64,000 nucleotides of DNA, taken from assembly GCA_903813345.2 (NCBI GenBank), contig CAIIXF020000006.1, positions 35,316,436 through 35,380,435 on the forward strand, in the 5' to 3' direction. The stretch is from Owenia fusiformis. Taxonomy: Eukaryota; Annelida; Polychaeta; Sabellida; Oweniidae. Made by a program: the position numbers and the translations under genes. Positions within the stretch are counted from its first letter, which is position 1. Each line of letters starts with the position of its first letter. The notes under the pieces were generated by a model, which did no database searches, was not told the DNA's origin, and saw only the letters and a list, made by a program, of their open reading frames with translations. This document shows positions 43,486 through 55,251 of the stretch, one piece after another.

Positions 43486-44384
43486 CTAATCTCTTTGTGT
43501 AGCTGTAGCTATCCCTGTAGTTGGTCCCTTAACTAAAGAAGGTGTTACTGTACATCTCTCTTTACAACAAAGTACAGTTTTGAGACCATCTCTAAAATCT
43601 TTAGATCTCACTGGATAAATTATAAAATTCATGCCTGAATTCATCACAGCAATGTGGACAAGTACCATATAAGGAATAATCATATTTTGTTTCTGATTTG
43701 TGCTGAAGAGGTTCAAAGCGAAACCTGAAGCAAGAACGACAAATGGTGCCCAGCATACGATGAACAGTCCAATGACTAAAACTGCCGTTTTGATTAATTT
43801 TATGTTATTTTGTAAATTTGTTGAATTGTTGCTATTATGTTGGTCTAGTTGTTTCCTTACTGTCCAAAGTATCTGGATATATAGTGCTATTATTATAATC
43901 ATAACAACAAGAAATAAAGGCAGAAATGTGTATCCCATGATTCTTGTCTCCATATTACCTTCATCACCAAGGCAAATGTCATTTTGTAAGGTACTGGTAT
44001 TATACAAGATAGAATCCACTATGGAAATGGCTATGAATAGCATTGTCCCTATCCATAAGCCCACTGTCAATGCTCGCATGCGCTGTTTTGTCATAATACT
44101 TGGGTATTTTAGGGGATAAAAGATTGCCACGTATCTGTCAATTGTGATAACAAGCAAGAACAACAGTGACATCATTATTGGTAGAGTTAACAATGATTGA
44201 GATAAGATGCAGAGGAGAATGCTTTTTGCAGCATTTTCGTGTACAAAACCATTAGTATGCACTACCAAGTATACTATAGATGCACCAACACATAGATCTG
44301 CTATTGCAAGTTGAATCACAAAGAAGTTAGGAACTGTTTGTAGACGTTCATATTTCCAATACGCTGCAATTACGAGTGAATTAC
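43486..44384 (-). CDS. GPCR 4, exon 2: rhodopsin-family receptor
   Basis: With exon 1 (45521-45404) it gives 338 aa. Closest to GPCR 3 (shared HENAAKSILLC, MTKQRMRALT). Motifs: LAIADLCVGASIVY, DRYVAIFYPLKYPSIMT, CLGDEGNMETRIMGYTFLP, VCWAPFVVLASGF, MNFIIYPVRSKDFRDG. The C-terminus (PSLVKGPTTGIATATQRD) differs from its sister because the segmental duplication breakpoint falls here. Acceptor CTTTTCAG|GT; frame intact. Confidence 0.92.
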
Positions 44385-44508
44385 CTGAAAAGAGGATGTA
44401 GATATTATATTTGGTATGAATTAATACTTTAAAGGCTACATAAGTTTAATAAGACACTGTATTTGAATCACATCTTAGACTTCCTGATTCCATGTTCAGA
44501 TTACTTAA

Positions 44509-45238
44509 CGCTATGTTTTCAATAATGCTGTCCTTACATTACCATATGCGCAAAATATATCCCTTAGACCCGGAAATAAAAAGTGATTGCGTTTTGTGGA
44601 CGCAACTGGAAAACTAGCATATTTTAGTGAGATCTGAGACCATCATCGCTTCAGATGTTTCTAATTCATTCAGTCTCTTTATTTCGTCAGAATCCACTGA
44701 ATATTTGAAGGCAAATTCTATTTCTGGAAGTTGATTTCTGATAGAAATAGTACAAGGCATGTGATAGGACAAAACGTTATCCAGTACTTTATTTCCGAGC
44801 AGTAATCAGTACGAGTCCTATGATTGGCCGGTAGCTGAAGACCTGATTCAAATCATTTTCAATTGGTCAAGTGCGATCACGTGATCATTATTTAAGAATG
44901 CACGTATGAGCAAGAAACTGAACCAAAAAATTGAACCTCGCGCAGATTGCCCATAAACTAAAGCAAAATCAATGGCAATTGCTTTGAAATGTGAAAATGT
45001 GTTTTTAGTGGTTGAATATAAGTTATACCTCACAAGTGATCGTATCTGTATCATTCAATGACATACTAGACTCGCTAGAACGCGGATTTAGACTGATAAA
45101 TAGCAAAAGCGATACAAAATTTCATCAATTTTATTTCGTCCAGTGTAAAAACGTGACTTTGAATTCCCGGAAACATTTTTTCAAAGGACATAGTTTTTTA
45201 AGGGGACGCAATCTTGGACAAGCCTACTGAAAACACTG
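44509..45238. mobile_element. TTAA-flanked MITE in the GPCR 4 intron
   Basis: About 730 bp absent from the co-linear GPCR 3 intron. Flanked by TTAA (44505-44508, 45239-45242), the piggyBac target. Inverted ends are imperfect: CGCTATGTTTTCAATA and GGACAAGCCTACTGAAAACACTG. No transposase seen. Confidence 0.75.
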
Positions 45239-45403
45239 TTAAGGCCAACGTCATAATTAAAGGGGAATTCCCAATTTAGGTGTTCGTTGCAATCAATGAA
45301 GGCAAAGCCACAAACAAAACCCTGTGTGTACTCAATATTTTCTTTGTACTATGTTAAATACTTGAATGATATATAACAAAACGATTAATGTAAAAGTGAA
45401 TAC

Positions 45404-45521
45404 CTATGATTATCCATAATGCCATGAAGATTTCAATAATTAATACAGTTTTATTTTCATATCCAACAAATTTCTCCTCATAGCGAAATGTCTCATTCAC
45501 TGTAAAGCTGGAATTCAGCAT
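45404..45521 (-). CDS. GPCR 4, exon 1
   Basis: 118 nt; MLNSSFTVNETFRYEEKFVG, then TM1 start (VLIIEIFMALWIII); donor ATAG|GTATTC, phase 1. Confidence 0.88.
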
Positions 45522-45933
45522 TTTTTATTCTTTTTTCTGATTGAGTAATGTTTGGTTTATGTTCCAGATGCTGTTGAGTCTTAAATATCTTTTGAATGCA
45601 ATAATTGAAATAATTTAATTCAATCTTATCCTTTATATAACTATCATTATAATGAGTTAATTGAATCCATTGATCACAGGGATCAAATTGAATACTAGTA
45701 GTATAATATCCTACAATTTCAATTCATTTTCTGCTGTCATATTCCCTTTACATGTACATTCTATTGTGATCTTTAATACTCGTTGTCATGCTCCTACATG
45801 TACATAGAAAGGAAACGGCCAATATGATTTTAATAGTTACAAAAACACACCTTAAGAATATTGTGAAGCTCTCAATTTATCAGTTAATCTGTATGTTCAA
45901 ACAAAATATAGCTTTTTATATAATCTATATATA

Positions 45934-46479
45934 CAGTAAAACCTGTGTATATTGAATAGAGGTGTCACATTGGCTCAAAGTCAACCCAAACCTTGGATTT
46001 GAAGGCTCGGGTCACAAACAAATATTTACCAATTTCAGGTTGGGCCAGTACCCTCAGGACTATTGTATCTTATTGTAAAATGCTTTATATTCTTTCAAAA
46101 CATTTTCAACCTTCTAGCCATGAAATAAGATGCCATGGTTTATCATGATGACTTGATAGTAACAATTGGCACAGAAAAAAGGCCTCAAGGCCCCAAAAAG
46201 TGTGCCTTTTTGGTCATCAATGGGTCTTATAAGGCCTTATTTTTATTTAATTTTAGGCCCAAAATGTTTTTCTCAGATCTGAAGTTTGGGCCTCCCTTGT
46301 TGGTTCCCAGATCCACCCCTGTTTATGGTTTATATGCAAACAAAATGGCAGATCAGAAGGAGCATCAACTGAAGAGGCAAAGAATCATTCTCTCCCAGAA
46401 ACCTCAAGTCATTTGTGTTGATGTTCACTGTTGATAGGGGTTCTCTATAGAATGGTGTCGATTTACTCAGGTTTTACAG
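45934..46479. mobile_element. Pogo/Tigger-like MITE
   Basis: About 546 bp with ends CAGTAAAACCTGTGTATATT and 'ttactcaggttttacagta', TA target. Contains MADQKEHQLKRQRIILSQKP, a possible N-terminal remnant. A 150-bp repeat is inserted at 46172-46320. Confidence 0.65.
46172..46320. mobile_element. Short insertion in the pogo-like MITE
   Basis: Present in copy B but absent in copy A of the duplication (compare 41757-41775). Starts 'aggcctcaaggccccaaaaa', ends 'ggttcccagatccacccct'; it looks like the family at 8155-8415. Confidence 0.65.
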
Positions 46480-47269
46480 TAGTTCGTTATGGTGGCTGGC
46501 AAAGCTTGTATTATGAATAACATATTGACATATTCTTATGCATTGTTGTAATTGCATCTGAATCATTGCTTACATATTTTGGCAGTTTCAAGCAGGTTTT
46601 AGTGCTTACTGACTAATTGTATCTTCAGACTCATTTATATCATCACAATATAGACTGACTAAATTATGTTCTACTTGAGCATCTCCTAAAATAAATTTTC
46701 TGTTCTTAATAACAAGCTTCTCCGTGGAGTTTCCATTATAGCAGCATTTTTCAGCTTAGCATATCAACAAATTGTTTTTGTTTTAAACTTGTCTCTAGTA
46801 CCCTAGCAACAAAGTGGAAGCCGAGCAAAAGTAAATACCTAAAAGGTATCCTCATTACTATAATTTTATTTATTTTGTGATAAAATCACGATGTGCAATT
46901 TCACATTCATTTAGATGTTGAATTCACTAATGCACTGAATCGATAACATCTTTTGTAAACCTTTAGCAATTGTGAAGTATTGAATCTGAAATATCTGAAA
47001 AAACAGAAAACACTATTAGATAACATATGCCCTCGTTACACTAGCACTTTTGTTGCTGGAGATTGCCCTTTTACAGGATAAACAGTCCAAGTGTAACAGG
47101 GTCTGTATCTTCTCATCACCAGTGTTAGTGACCCTGCTAAATGATGGATTAATAGGGCAGCTAAAACCTCACACTGGCGCTAAGTGGTAAATGTAAACAC
47201 TGCAGGTCTAGCGCTGGTATAATAATGAGCATTCACACTTTGATCTTGATGTCTTAATGCCTAGAAATG

Positions 47270-48790
47270 ATTAGAGGTGTCACGTTCCAAAATTATTTCA
47301 GTACAGTACAGAACAGTACAAATGGTCTCGGGACACTGTACGTTCGGGACGGGACAGAACGCATCAAAAAATCATTAAAAATACTAAAAGTATTGTTTTC
47401 ATTCATATTAACCCTTTATATTGTATCAACTGAAATTTATGAACAGAATTATGAGACATTAACAGTCATTTAGCAACTTAATTGCTAATCAAACATTAAC
47501 ACTTTAAAATTAACATATCAAAACATGTTTCAGTGAACACTCAAAGACTCCAAAGCCTCTAGATTTTGGCACTACAAGATTTTTAGCAAGGCAAATTAAC
47601 ATGTCAACGTTATCTTCAGAGAGGCGGGACATTTGCCCGTTGCTATATTATATATATCCCCTGCTAATACTAGTATTTAAGGCACATAAGTGCACTCTTT
47701 GTGCAAACTTGGAAGATGTAGACAATGTGGGGAAGGAGTTATTCTTGTTTGAAAAATAACATGTGACTCAATTGAGGAATGCAGAAAATTTCCAAACATG
47801 CACCCTGTCCTTAAGGTTCTTGCCTGCTTCTTGTATCAGGTTTGGTAGTGAGGGAAGTTGCTCCTGGGTATCTGCAGGTCCATTACCATTAGCGGTAGCG
47901 GAATGGTGAAAAAATGAAACTATGTTCCTTACTTTTGTGGTAAGTTTCATGACACTAGGAACAGCAAATCCTTTCTTTGATGATAAGTTCTGCGTATTGG
48001 CAAAGCAGCCTAAATGTAGATCTAGTCCTGCTACTTTGCCAGCAACTAACATATTACTGGCATTATTAATTGTACCAATAACTGGTAATGTTCCCATCCT
48101 AATGCCGCACGTTGTAATTGCATCCGCAATATTGTTTCCGAGGTTCTCACCTGTATGGGCACCTTTGCATGACTTGGTTTGTAAGACTCTGCTAACTATA
48201 CACCATCTTACAATAAAATGGGCAGTAATGGTTTCAAACCCAATAGTAGCATTGGAGGTCCATCCGTCCGTGGTTATAGCTAAAGATTTGGCTTCAGCTA
48301 TTTCAGCCTCAACTTTTGCCCTTGTCTCGTTGATGGCATTTGTCGGGGCAGTTTCAGTTCATTTTTTTAAAATAAAAATAGAATTTAAAAATAAATTATG
48401 TTCAGGAATTAAAACACAGATAAAACACACCTATCAAAAACAGTACTTGAGTTTCACTTAGACGACACACCATCTTGTTTTTCTCCTGCTTTCCATCAAC
48501 TATACTGTAAGAAAGCTGAAGTATTTACCAACAACCTAAGATCCCGGGTCCAGCACGCACACTTATCGTTGATAGGAAGTGTAATCGAGGTATGAGGTAA
48601 GCAAAAATAATTTGATTGAGAGTGGATTTTTGAGTTGTTTTTCACCATTTAAACTTGCTTTCACGCATTTCTAGGTGAGTAATTTATGTACCGATACCGT
48701 TCCAATATTAACCCTTTCTGCCCCTTGTCCCGAACCGAAGCATCTGGACCGAATTCGGTCCAATATCGGGAAACCGAAATAATTTTTCAT
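47270..48790 (-). mobile_element. hAT-type DNA transposon relic (BED class)
   Basis: Inserted in copy B after 'gcctagaaatga' (copy A continues without it at 42608). Holds a decayed hAT transposase on the minus strand. Its ends are poorly defined ('gaggtgtcacgttcc' at the left). The flank up to 49360 is also extra relative to copy A. Confidence 0.65.
47768..48500 (-). pseudogene. hAT/ZBED-like transposase fragment
   Basis: A BED-finger remnant (QEKNKMVCRLSETQVLF, one Cys replaced by Ser, about 48430-48500), then a stop, then an open stretch: AKSLAITTDGWTSNATIGFE, TAHFIVRWCIVSRVLQTKSC, HTGENLGNNIADAI, NNASNM, LGCFANTQNLSSKKG, IVSFFHHSATA. This matches ZBED/hAT 'TTD.WTS', 'HTGENI', 'NAaNM', 'L.C.AHtlnL'. 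His to Asn in CFAH and stops show inactivation. The C-terminal dimerisation region is missing. Confidence 0.8.
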
Positions 48791-48879
48791 GAAATTTTCA
48801 CTAGATAAACTTCAAAGCATTCCTAACATAAGAAAACTCATAATCAATTTTCATTATAATTGCAGCTTTTTAAAAAGGT

Positions 48880-49160
48880 TGGCCAACTTCAGGCCTGTCA
48901 ACTGTCCCGCAATTTGCGTATTTGTCACGCATTTGCTGAAGAATTTGAAGTCACGCCAGTTATTTTTGCGTGACAGAAAATGTCACGAAAATACGCATTT
49001 TACCTGGTAATTGTCAAGCAAAAATATTTCTGTAGAAAAATTTCTTAAAAAGATCGTCTACACAGCAAAAATACGAACGCCGGAAAAAAATGTACGCATT
49101 TCGTTCGGACTTTTCACGCGAATTACGTATATGTCACGCATTTCTTTCGAAATTTTTCCT
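48880..49160. repeat. Repeat with 'cgcaatttgcgtatttgtca'
   Basis: The block 'ctgtcccgcaatttgcgtat' then 'gtcacgcatttgctg' is also found at about 42838-42875. In both places it is near a duplication breakpoint. Confidence 0.5.
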
Positions 49161-49493
49161 ACTTTGGGAATGAAGGTCTAGTAGTTTCTGAGTGCTAGCT
49201 CACATACTACATTGTAGCTTATGTGCATGAAGTTTTACTTATGTATTTCATCTATTGCACATCATTTTTAATTTTCAATTCACTTTATTTTAAATGTTTC
49301 AGGTACAGTATTTCGCATTGACATGAAAAGACACCCTGTGGTGTGTATAAGTTCAATGGTTAAGATGCAATATATCATGTATTAAATTAACAGTCAAAGT
49401 TAAGTGTATTGGTTAAAATGAAATAATATGAATTATGTATTGTCAATTAAAGATATGGTGTGCAATCTAATGTCTTTCTGCTCCTTACCCCTG

Positions 49494-49904
49494 ATAGGTA
49501 GTGAGGTAGCACCGAAAAATGTACCCGCTTCTGAACAAATTGAAATTACTTGTTTCTTATGTATTTTTATCTGACACTTCAGAAAATTTTTGTCTGACGC
49601 GCCATATCCGGGGCGAAAGTTGTCAAAATTGAGTTTTTGACCCTAAAAAGGAAAATTACAGGGGGTACATTAACATCATTGAATAATTCATTCAGTTAGT
49701 CTTCAATCATCATAATGATTTTATTGAGAGTTGATGAGATCATTTTAAGGTAGTATGCAAACTTTCAATGGTCTGTCACTCGTGGTTGCCATGGAAACCA
49801 CAATTTTTGCTGAGAAAATCCTTAATTTTGGTAAAACCTGTACCTGTACATAATATAGAATGTGGATTATTTTTCAAATCAACAGATATCAGAACATTTT
49901 AGCA
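49494..49904. other. Stretch without recognisable genes
   Basis: Nothing recognised beyond the end of segmental copy B. Confidence 0.35.
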
Positions 49905-50930
49905 CTCTAAAAATCACCAGGGCAGTCCAAACATTTGTTTAAAGAGAAAGAATATTGCAATTTATATGACTGGTAAGTGTCAAAGACCATACAACTACAT
50001 AAGTGATCAAAAGTGGGTGTCGCCCTCATAATAGTAGTTGATTGCCATTCTCTATAAATACAGAGTTTTACTTGACTTTTGAGATACATTTATATTGAAT
50101 TTCTTTGGTTATACTTAATATCAAGCATTTTTACATCTAAGTGTTATAGTTATTGCATGGGGATACAGGGGGAGGGGGGGGGGGAGTAACAGAATTGGGA
50201 GGGGGCAGAGCTTATCAGCCTTAAGTGTAAATCTCATCTACATGGTTCTATATTTCATAGCGTACAGCTTCTGGGTCTTATTATATTCATCTCAATATAT
50301 AAGATATAAGAATTTACATGGTTGGTAAGTGTCAAAGACCATAGAATTACACATGTGATCAAAAGTGGGCGTCGCCCTAATCATAGTATATGGTTCATTC
50401 TCTATAAATACAGAGTTTAACTTGACTTTTGAAGTACATTTACTTAAAAACATCTTTGATTTATACTTAATGTCAAGCATTTCTGGTAAGTTATATATGT
50501 ACATCTAATTGTAATAGTTATTGTCTGGGGGTGGAGGAGGGGGGGAGAGTAACAGAATTGGAAATGGGCAGAGTTAATAAGCCTTAAATGTAAATCTCAT
50601 ATATTTAGTTCTGGATTTCAAGGGGTGCATCTTCTGGGTCTTCTTCACATTCATCTCAATATATGGGATATTCCAATTTACATGATTGGTAAGTGTCAAA
50701 GACCATACAATTACATAAGTGATCAAAAGTGTGTGTTGCTCTAACAATAGTAGATAATTCATTCTCTATGAATATGAAGTTTAACTTGACTTTAAGATTT
50801 ATTTTTTAAATTAAAACTTCTTTGATTACATTTAGTATTGTAATAGTTATTCCCTGTGGGGGGGGGGCAAGGGGGGTAGTAGCAGAAATGGGAGGGGGCA
50901 GAGCCAATGGCCAGTCAGTCTTAAGTATTA
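49905..50930. repeat. Roughly 350-bp tandem repeat with G-rich tracts
   Basis: Three diverged units: 'ggtaagtgtcaaagaccata' at about 49973, 50322 and 50689. Each has 'gtgatcaaaagtg', 'attctctataaata' and a G-rich tract (about 50165-50205, 50525-50560, 50855-50900). Minus-strand frames in it are by-products of the repeats. Confidence 0.82.
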
Positions 50931-50967
50931 ATATCATAGTCTGATCATTTTCATTCACCTCCCGATG

Positions 50968-52120
50968 TTAATGTATTAACAATATCATGTGGGAGAATAT
51001 ACCACTACACTTGCAGATTTGAGAGTCATTCAGTTGAGTGTATCTATATGGCGCTCCCCCTTTGCCTTTTAAAAAGGTGCTATTGCTATTGCCCCTTCTG
51101 CATGGCACTTCATCTGTGAATGTGTGAAGTGCTAGGAAGGCTGCATATATGTCAGGGTCTATATTGGAGGAAATACCACTGACATCAGTCTCCATTTGTT
51201 TCCAACTCAAGTATCCAGTAGCACACTTTGCTGTATTTGCTTTTTGTTTTCATCATCATACAAGAACTAATTCCAATCTTTAGGGACTCGTGTTTTTCTA
51301 CCTTAAATAGGGCAAGGTGTCCCTCCCCTCTTTCAGGTTCCTTTATAGAATTTTTGATGTAATTATCACATACAAAAACTAATCAATCTGCAATTGTAGA
51401 ATCTTGAAACAGTCTCCGCCAGATCCAGAAACAAAACTACCTTTCAAGTTGAATTATGGTTTGGGATAGTTGGGGTTTGTTTTCCTTATGACTTGTATAC
51501 ATTTAGAAGTTTTCTTTTTCTTGCTGGGTTCTATTACAAATTTTGGTCCTTTCCCTTTGGCACTTGTGGGTACATGTTCATGCATAGGAATGCGTTTCTC
51601 TGTTCTTGCAAGAAGTCCAGTCAGTGTTCCTAGAGAGCCCAAGGCACAGGGCTCAATAGGAACTGCAGGAGACATTCTAGGCTAATTTTATGTTCTTAAG
51701 CAAGATCAAAGCTGTTCAAAGATGTTTCATTCAGAATGTATTTGTATAAGCTTGTTCTGAGTACTTTTTTACTGTCACTGTCACTGTTGCTGCTGTAGTT
51801 TGCTGCTATAGTTTTCAATTTCATATGTTTTATTAGATCATGAAATCTTTTTTTCAACTAATCTCAGATGGTATCTCTTCATGCAATTTCCCTTTTTGAC
51901 TAAAATTAAGATGAGATCTGCAGCGACATCATTTGGCACAGATTTTCCTTATGATACACCGTAGAGATGACCTTCATCCTCAATGGTAAATGGATCAAGG
52001 AAGTCTTTGATTGCGGTTTTTGTCATCTTTATGTCTTTTACTATACTTGCTATTTGTGCCTTTCCAAGGTCATTATGGGTGTCACACTCATCTCATCTCT
52101 AGATAATAAATTGTTGTAAC
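50968..52120 (-). pseudogene. Decayed coding relics, possibly of the 24-25 kb gene family
   Basis: Minus strand, about 52110-51880: IASIVKDIKMTKTAIKDFLD, PFTIEDEGHLYGVS*GKSVP, with an internal stop; resembles the family block 'v..i......f.nPF......L...s.G'. Further down are short frames at 51675-51454 (GKGPKFVIEPSKKKK) and 51210-50968 (SWKQMETDVSGISSNIDPDI) that I cannot assign. Relationship to the other relics is from memory of motif order only. Confidence 0.35.
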
Positions 52121-52470
52121 CATCTCATCCATATAAAGCACTTATTGTCTGTATGGCCCATATTGCAAATCCTCATAGTGAACCACCAGATGGACCTGAA
52201 TGGAAACTAAATGACTCCATATCTTTCCAGTGGGTATTGACTGATATTCTCATACAAGAGATTGGTGATATAGCAACACCAGGAGATGAATCAGAAAACT
52301 CCAGAAGATGTACCCTATGAAATCCAGAATTAAAAAGATGAGATTTATACTTAAGGCAGATTAGATCTACACATTCTAATTCTGTTACTACTCACCCCTG
52401 CCCAAATGTAAAAACTTTAATACTTACACAGATGTATTTACCAGAAATGCTTGACATAAATTATAACTAG

Positions 52471-53863
52471 AGGTTTAAGATTGCAAGCAATCTTAAGGAG
52501 GCCCTGTAGGCGTTTTTGGCAATTTCAAGGTCAGCCAAAGGTCGAATCTCAAATCTAGGGTCATATATTAACACCAGGCGACTTGTAGATGATTTTTAAA
52601 AAAAAGTTTGGTCAATTTGAAGCAAGTTGAAATTTAGTCTTGAAAAGTTTGGAAATTTGACCTTTTTTCAGTTTTTGAGTCCTAATATCTCAAAACTGGT
52701 ACACAATTTTAATAAATAGTCAATTGCCAATATGTGTAGAACCTATAGAGGAATATATATCCTGACTTTCATGAACAAATATTGATTTGTAGTCACCAAA
52801 ACTTAGAAACTTCGAAAACACAGTTGGTGATTTAATTTGAAGACTTTGACCTTTGATCTTGCAAATTTTACTTTAATTGACCTCAGTTGGTCTTTTGTGA
52901 TCAAATATACCTAAATTTGAATCAAGAAAATCGATTTAAAAAATCAACTTTTTTTACCTTCCGAAGGTCACTGAAGGTCAACCAAAGGTCAAAGGTCAAA
53001 AGTAAGGTCAGATTTGGATTCCTGAGATCTTGTAGATGCTTTTTAAAAAAAAGTTTGGTCAATTTAGAGCAAGTTGAAATTTAGTCTTGCAAAGTTTCGA
53101 AATTTGACCTTTTTTCAGTTTTTGAGTTCTAATATCTCAAAACTGGTACACAATTTTAATAAATAGTCAATTGCTAATATGTGTAGAACCTATAGAGGAA
53201 TATATATCCTGACTTTCATGAAAAAATCTTGATTTGTAGTCACCAATTTTGAGAAACTTGGAAAACACAGTTTGTGATTTAGTTTGATGACCTTGACCTT
53301 TGACCTTGCAAATTTTACTTTTTTAGACCTCAGTGGGTCCTTTGGGATCAAATATACCTAAATTTGAATCCAGAAAATCAATTTGAAAAATCAACTTTTT
53401 TTACCTTTCGAAGGTCACCAAAGGTCAACCAAAGGTCGGAGGTCAAAATTTAGGACATATTTGAGTTCCTGAGATCTTGTAGATGATTTTAAAAAAAAAA
53501 TCTGGTTCATTTGAAGCAAGTTGAAAAATGACCGATTTTTGCCGTTTTTTGACGTCAAATATCTCAAAAACGGTAAAAAATTAACACGTACATATTGTGA
53601 GCAATTTGTAGAGAATGCTTATATCTAGTTACATTTTAATTCATCGCAAGAAATAATGAAGTATGAGGACGAAATCTGAGAAACTTAAAAAAAACTTTGA
53701 TTTGACCTAGATTTTGACCTTTGACCTTGACCTAGATAAAAATTCCTTTCCCCCCAAGTTCAGCCAAGGTCCCTAGTAGGTGCATATAGTAGATAGTCGA
53801 AAGGTAGTTGGAAGTAGGAGAAAAAGGTTTAGGAAGAATAAATAAATAAAGAATAATAACTAG
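52471..53863. mobile_element. AGGTCA-rich element, unit a
   Basis: 1393 bp. Starts AGGTTTAAGATTGCAAGCAA (with the palindrome TAAGATTGCAAGCAATCTTA), ends 'gaataataactag'. Contains repeated halves with TGACCTTTGACCTTG, AAGGTCAACCAAAGGTCAAA and 'tttgacgtcaaatatctcaa'. Frames starting MVFCDQIYLN in several units are chance frames in the repeat. No transposase. Confidence 0.8.
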
Positions 53864-55251
53864 AGGTTTAAGATTGCAAGCAATCTTAAGGAGGCCCTGT
53901 AGGCGTTTTTGGCAATTTCAAGGTCAGCCAAAGGTCAAATCTCAAATCTAGGGTCATATATTAACACCAGGCAACTTGTAGATGATTTTTAAAAAAAAGT
54001 TTGGTCAATTTGAAGCAAGTTGAAATTTAGTCTTGAAAAGTTTGGAAATTTGACCTTTTTTCAGTTTTTGAGTCCTAATATCTCAAAACTGGTACACAAT
54101 TTTAATAAATAGTCAATTGCTAATATGTGTAGAACCTATAGAGGAATATATATCCTGACTTTCATGAACAAATATTGATTTGTAGTCACCAATTTTGAGA
54201 AACTTGGAAAACACAGTTGGTGATTTAATTTGAAGACTTTGACCTTTGATCTTGCAAATTTTACTTTAATTGACCTCAGTTGGTCTTTTGTGATCAAATA
54301 TACCTAAATTTGAATCAAGAAAATCGATTTAAAAAATCAACTTTTTTTACCTTCCGAAGGTCACTGAAGGTCAACCAAAGGTCAAAGGTCAAAAGTAAGG
54401 TCAGATTTGGATTCCTGAGATCTTGTAGATGCTTTTTAAAAAAAACTTTGGTCAATTTAGAGCAAGTTGAAATTTAGTCTTGCAAAGTTTCGAAATTTGA
54501 CCTTTTTTCAGTTTTTGAGTTCTAATATCTCAAAACTGGTACACAATTTTAATAAATAGTCAATTGTTAATATGTGTAGAACCTATAGAGGAATATATAT
54601 CCTGACTTTCATGAAAAAATCTTGATTTGTAGTCACCAATTTTGAGAAACTTTGAAAACACAGTTTGTGATTTAGTTTGATGACCTTGACCTTTGACCTT
54701 GCAAATTTTACTTTTTTAGACCTCAGTGGGTCCTTTGGGATCAAATATACCTAAATTTGAATCCAAAAAATCAATTTGAAAAATCAACTTTTTTTACCTT
54801 TCGAAGGTCACCAAAGGTCAACCATAGGTCGGAGGTCAAAATTTAGGACATATTTGAGTTCCTGAGATCTTGTAGATGATTTAAAAAAAAAAATCTGGTT
54901 CATTTGAAGCAAGTTGAAAAATGACAGATTTTTGCCGTTTTTTGACGTCAAATATCTCAAAAACGGTAAAAAATTAACGCGTACATATTGTGAGCAATTT
55001 GTAGAGAATGCTTATATCTAGTTACATTTTAATTCATCGCAAGAAATAATGAAGTATGAGGACGAAATCTGAGAAACTTAAAAAAAACTTTGATTTGACC
55101 TAGATTTTGACCTTTGACCTTGACCTAGATAAAAAGTTCTTTCCCCCCAAGTTCAGCCAAGGTCCCTGAAAGGTGCATGTAGGAGATGGTTAAAAGGTAG
55201 TTAGAAGTAGGAGAAAAGGGTTTAGGAAGAATAAAGAATAATAATAACTAG
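53864..55251. mobile_element. AGGTCA-rich element, unit b
   Basis: 1388 bp, nearly identical to unit a with a few substitutions and small indels; same ends and head-to-tail junction (AATAACTAG). Confidence 0.8.

Larger units (their letters stand above)
43525..49493. repeat. Segmental duplication, copy B (GPCR 4 and upstream flank)
   Basis: Second copy of 39650-42825. Serves with copy A as a natural empty-site control that dates the inserted elements as post-duplication. Confidence 0.82.

Noticed and set aside
47922-48461. 179-codon plus-strand frame
   Set aside because: Antisense of the hAT transposase relic, which has recognisable motifs on the minus strand.
52887-53084. Frame MVFCDQIYLNLNQENRFKK repeated at 54280 and 58692
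   Set aside because: Identical frames occur because the AGGTCA-rich units are copies; no domain or start context.
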